Shown here piece by piece: positions 13,780 through 14,078 of a stretch of DNA of 14,078 bases. Both the position numbers and the translations under genes were made by a program. The notes below the pieces were generated by a model. It saw only the letters and a list, made by a program, of their open reading frames with translations. It ran no database searches and had not been told where the DNA came from. How positions within the stretch are numbered: the first letter of the stretch is position 1; each line of letters starts with the position of its first letter. The DNA is taken from assembly GCA_044326545.1 (NCBI GenBank), contig JBIRBM010000041.1:1-14078 (forward strand), in the 5' to 3' direction. Source of the DNA: JANWJE01 sp044326545 (GTDB taxonomy: Bacteria > Chlamydiota > Chlamydiia > Chlamydiales > Parachlamydiaceae).

Positions 13780-14078
13780 TTAGGATTTCATGAATTTATC
13801 CTGAAAAGCAATCTGTTCCTCTTTAGAGAGGAGTTGAAATCTGGCTTGATTAGTTGTTATAAAATCATTGTAGAATAAAGAGTTGTACAATTCTCTATCC
13901 ACATCGGCTGCTTTGAGATTGCCATAAAAATGCTTCCTTTGCTCTTGCGAAAGCAGATGCCGTGGCTTGCCACCAAATGTCTTCATCATTTCTGTCGCTT
14001 CTTCTTTAGAAAGCAGTTGAAATCTCGCTTGATTCATTTCTGTAACATCATTGTAGAATAAAGAGTTGTACAATTTTA
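13780..14078 (-). CDS. 3' part of a gene for a 61-residue tandem-repeat protein (cut by window edge)
   Basis: The frame is open from the right edge to a TAA at 13782-13780, giving at least 99 codons. The protein contains two near-identical blocks 61 residues apart: LYNSLFYND, five variable residues, then ARFQLLSKEE. A shorter echo, RHLLSQEQRKHFYG, lies between them, so the basic unit is probably about 30 residues of the form aromatic-LLSxEExxxF. The first visible TTG is inside a repeat (it aligns with the leucine of the second LYNSLFYND), so it is not the start; the real start is beyond the window. At DNA level the two copies (13818-13894 and 14001-14077) agree at about 66 of 77 bases. The sequence is helical and soluble-looking and ends QIAFQDKFMKS. 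I do not recognise the family; helical repeats of this kind often mediate protein binding. Confidence 0.75.
   Translation of the reverse strand, partial: KLYNSLFYNDVTEMNQARFQLLSKEEATEMMKTFGGKPRHLLSQEQRKHFYGNLKAADVDRELYNSLFYNDFITTNQARFQLLSKEEQIAFQDKFMKS

Noticed and set aside
13597..13878. Plus-strand open frame of 93 codons
   Set aside because: It reads through hairpin repeat copy B and antisense to the tandem-repeat protein gene; the translation has no coherent features.
13818..14077. Possible CRISPR or non-coding tandem repeat
   Set aside because: The repeat period is 183 bases (61 codons), stays in frame and has conservative amino-acid differences, so it is a coding repeat.

Overview
The window reads as a piece of a Gram-negative, AT-rich (about 40% GC by eye) genome centred on a cell-surface polysaccharide locus. 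An outer-membrane export lipoprotein of the Wza type, a Wzz/Wzc-like inner-membrane protein and lipoprotein signals all require an outer membrane. The long coiled-coil membrane proteins, orphan small proteins and many palindromic intergenic repeats would fit an environmental member of the Chlamydiota or another intracellular bacterium. That assignment is a low-confidence impression, because no rRNA or marker gene is present.

Layout. Bases 1-72 hold the start of a leftward gene cut by the window edge. Bases 73-619 hold an imperfect 26-bp hairpin and what may be gene remnants. Bases 620-1960 (minus) encode a two-pass membrane protein with a long coiled coil and a C-terminal PAS-like domain. Bases 2246-4389 (plus) are a two-gene ABC exporter operon (Wzm permease, then Wzt ATPase with a C-terminal carbohydrate-binding-type domain). 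Bases 4452-5786 (minus) encode a polytopic Wzy/WaaL-like polymerase or ligase that converges on the exporter genes. After a divergent region with a nested palindromic repeat and a clear TATAAT, a second plus-strand pair follows: a Wza-like outer-membrane export protein (6153-7337) and a 988-residue Wzc-like polysaccharide co-polymerase with a degenerate kinase domain (7425-10391). Two minus-strand genes follow: a 294-residue orphan with a cysteine cluster (10422-11306) and a GT2 glycosyltransferase (11555-12511). The right end holds a hairpin-rich divergent region, a small putative coiled-coil lipoprotein (13049-13489), two more palindromic repeats, and the 3' part of a gene for a protein built of 61-residue tandem repeats (13780 to the edge).

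How the genes could work together (inference): the GT2 enzyme helps build a glycan. Wzm/Wzt moves it, or a related glycan, across the inner membrane. The Wzc-like protein spans the periplasm and the Wza-like protein forms the outer-membrane exit. The Wzy/WaaL-like protein polymerises or ligates the product. ABC-type export genes, a Wzc-type co-polymerase without recognisable kinase motifs, and a Wzy-like protein are mixed in one locus, so the export route cannot be assigned from sequence alone.

The strongest non-coding signal is a set of palindromic repeats in the gaps between genes. One is a GC-rich hairpin with core CACCGGGAGGGCGAT (three copies). Another has TTTTCAAAT termini (two copies, perhaps a third). 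A third is an inverted repeat with ATAATATCGACTTTGCAA-type arms (two copies, perhaps a third). No transposase, CRISPR array, tRNA or rRNA was seen.
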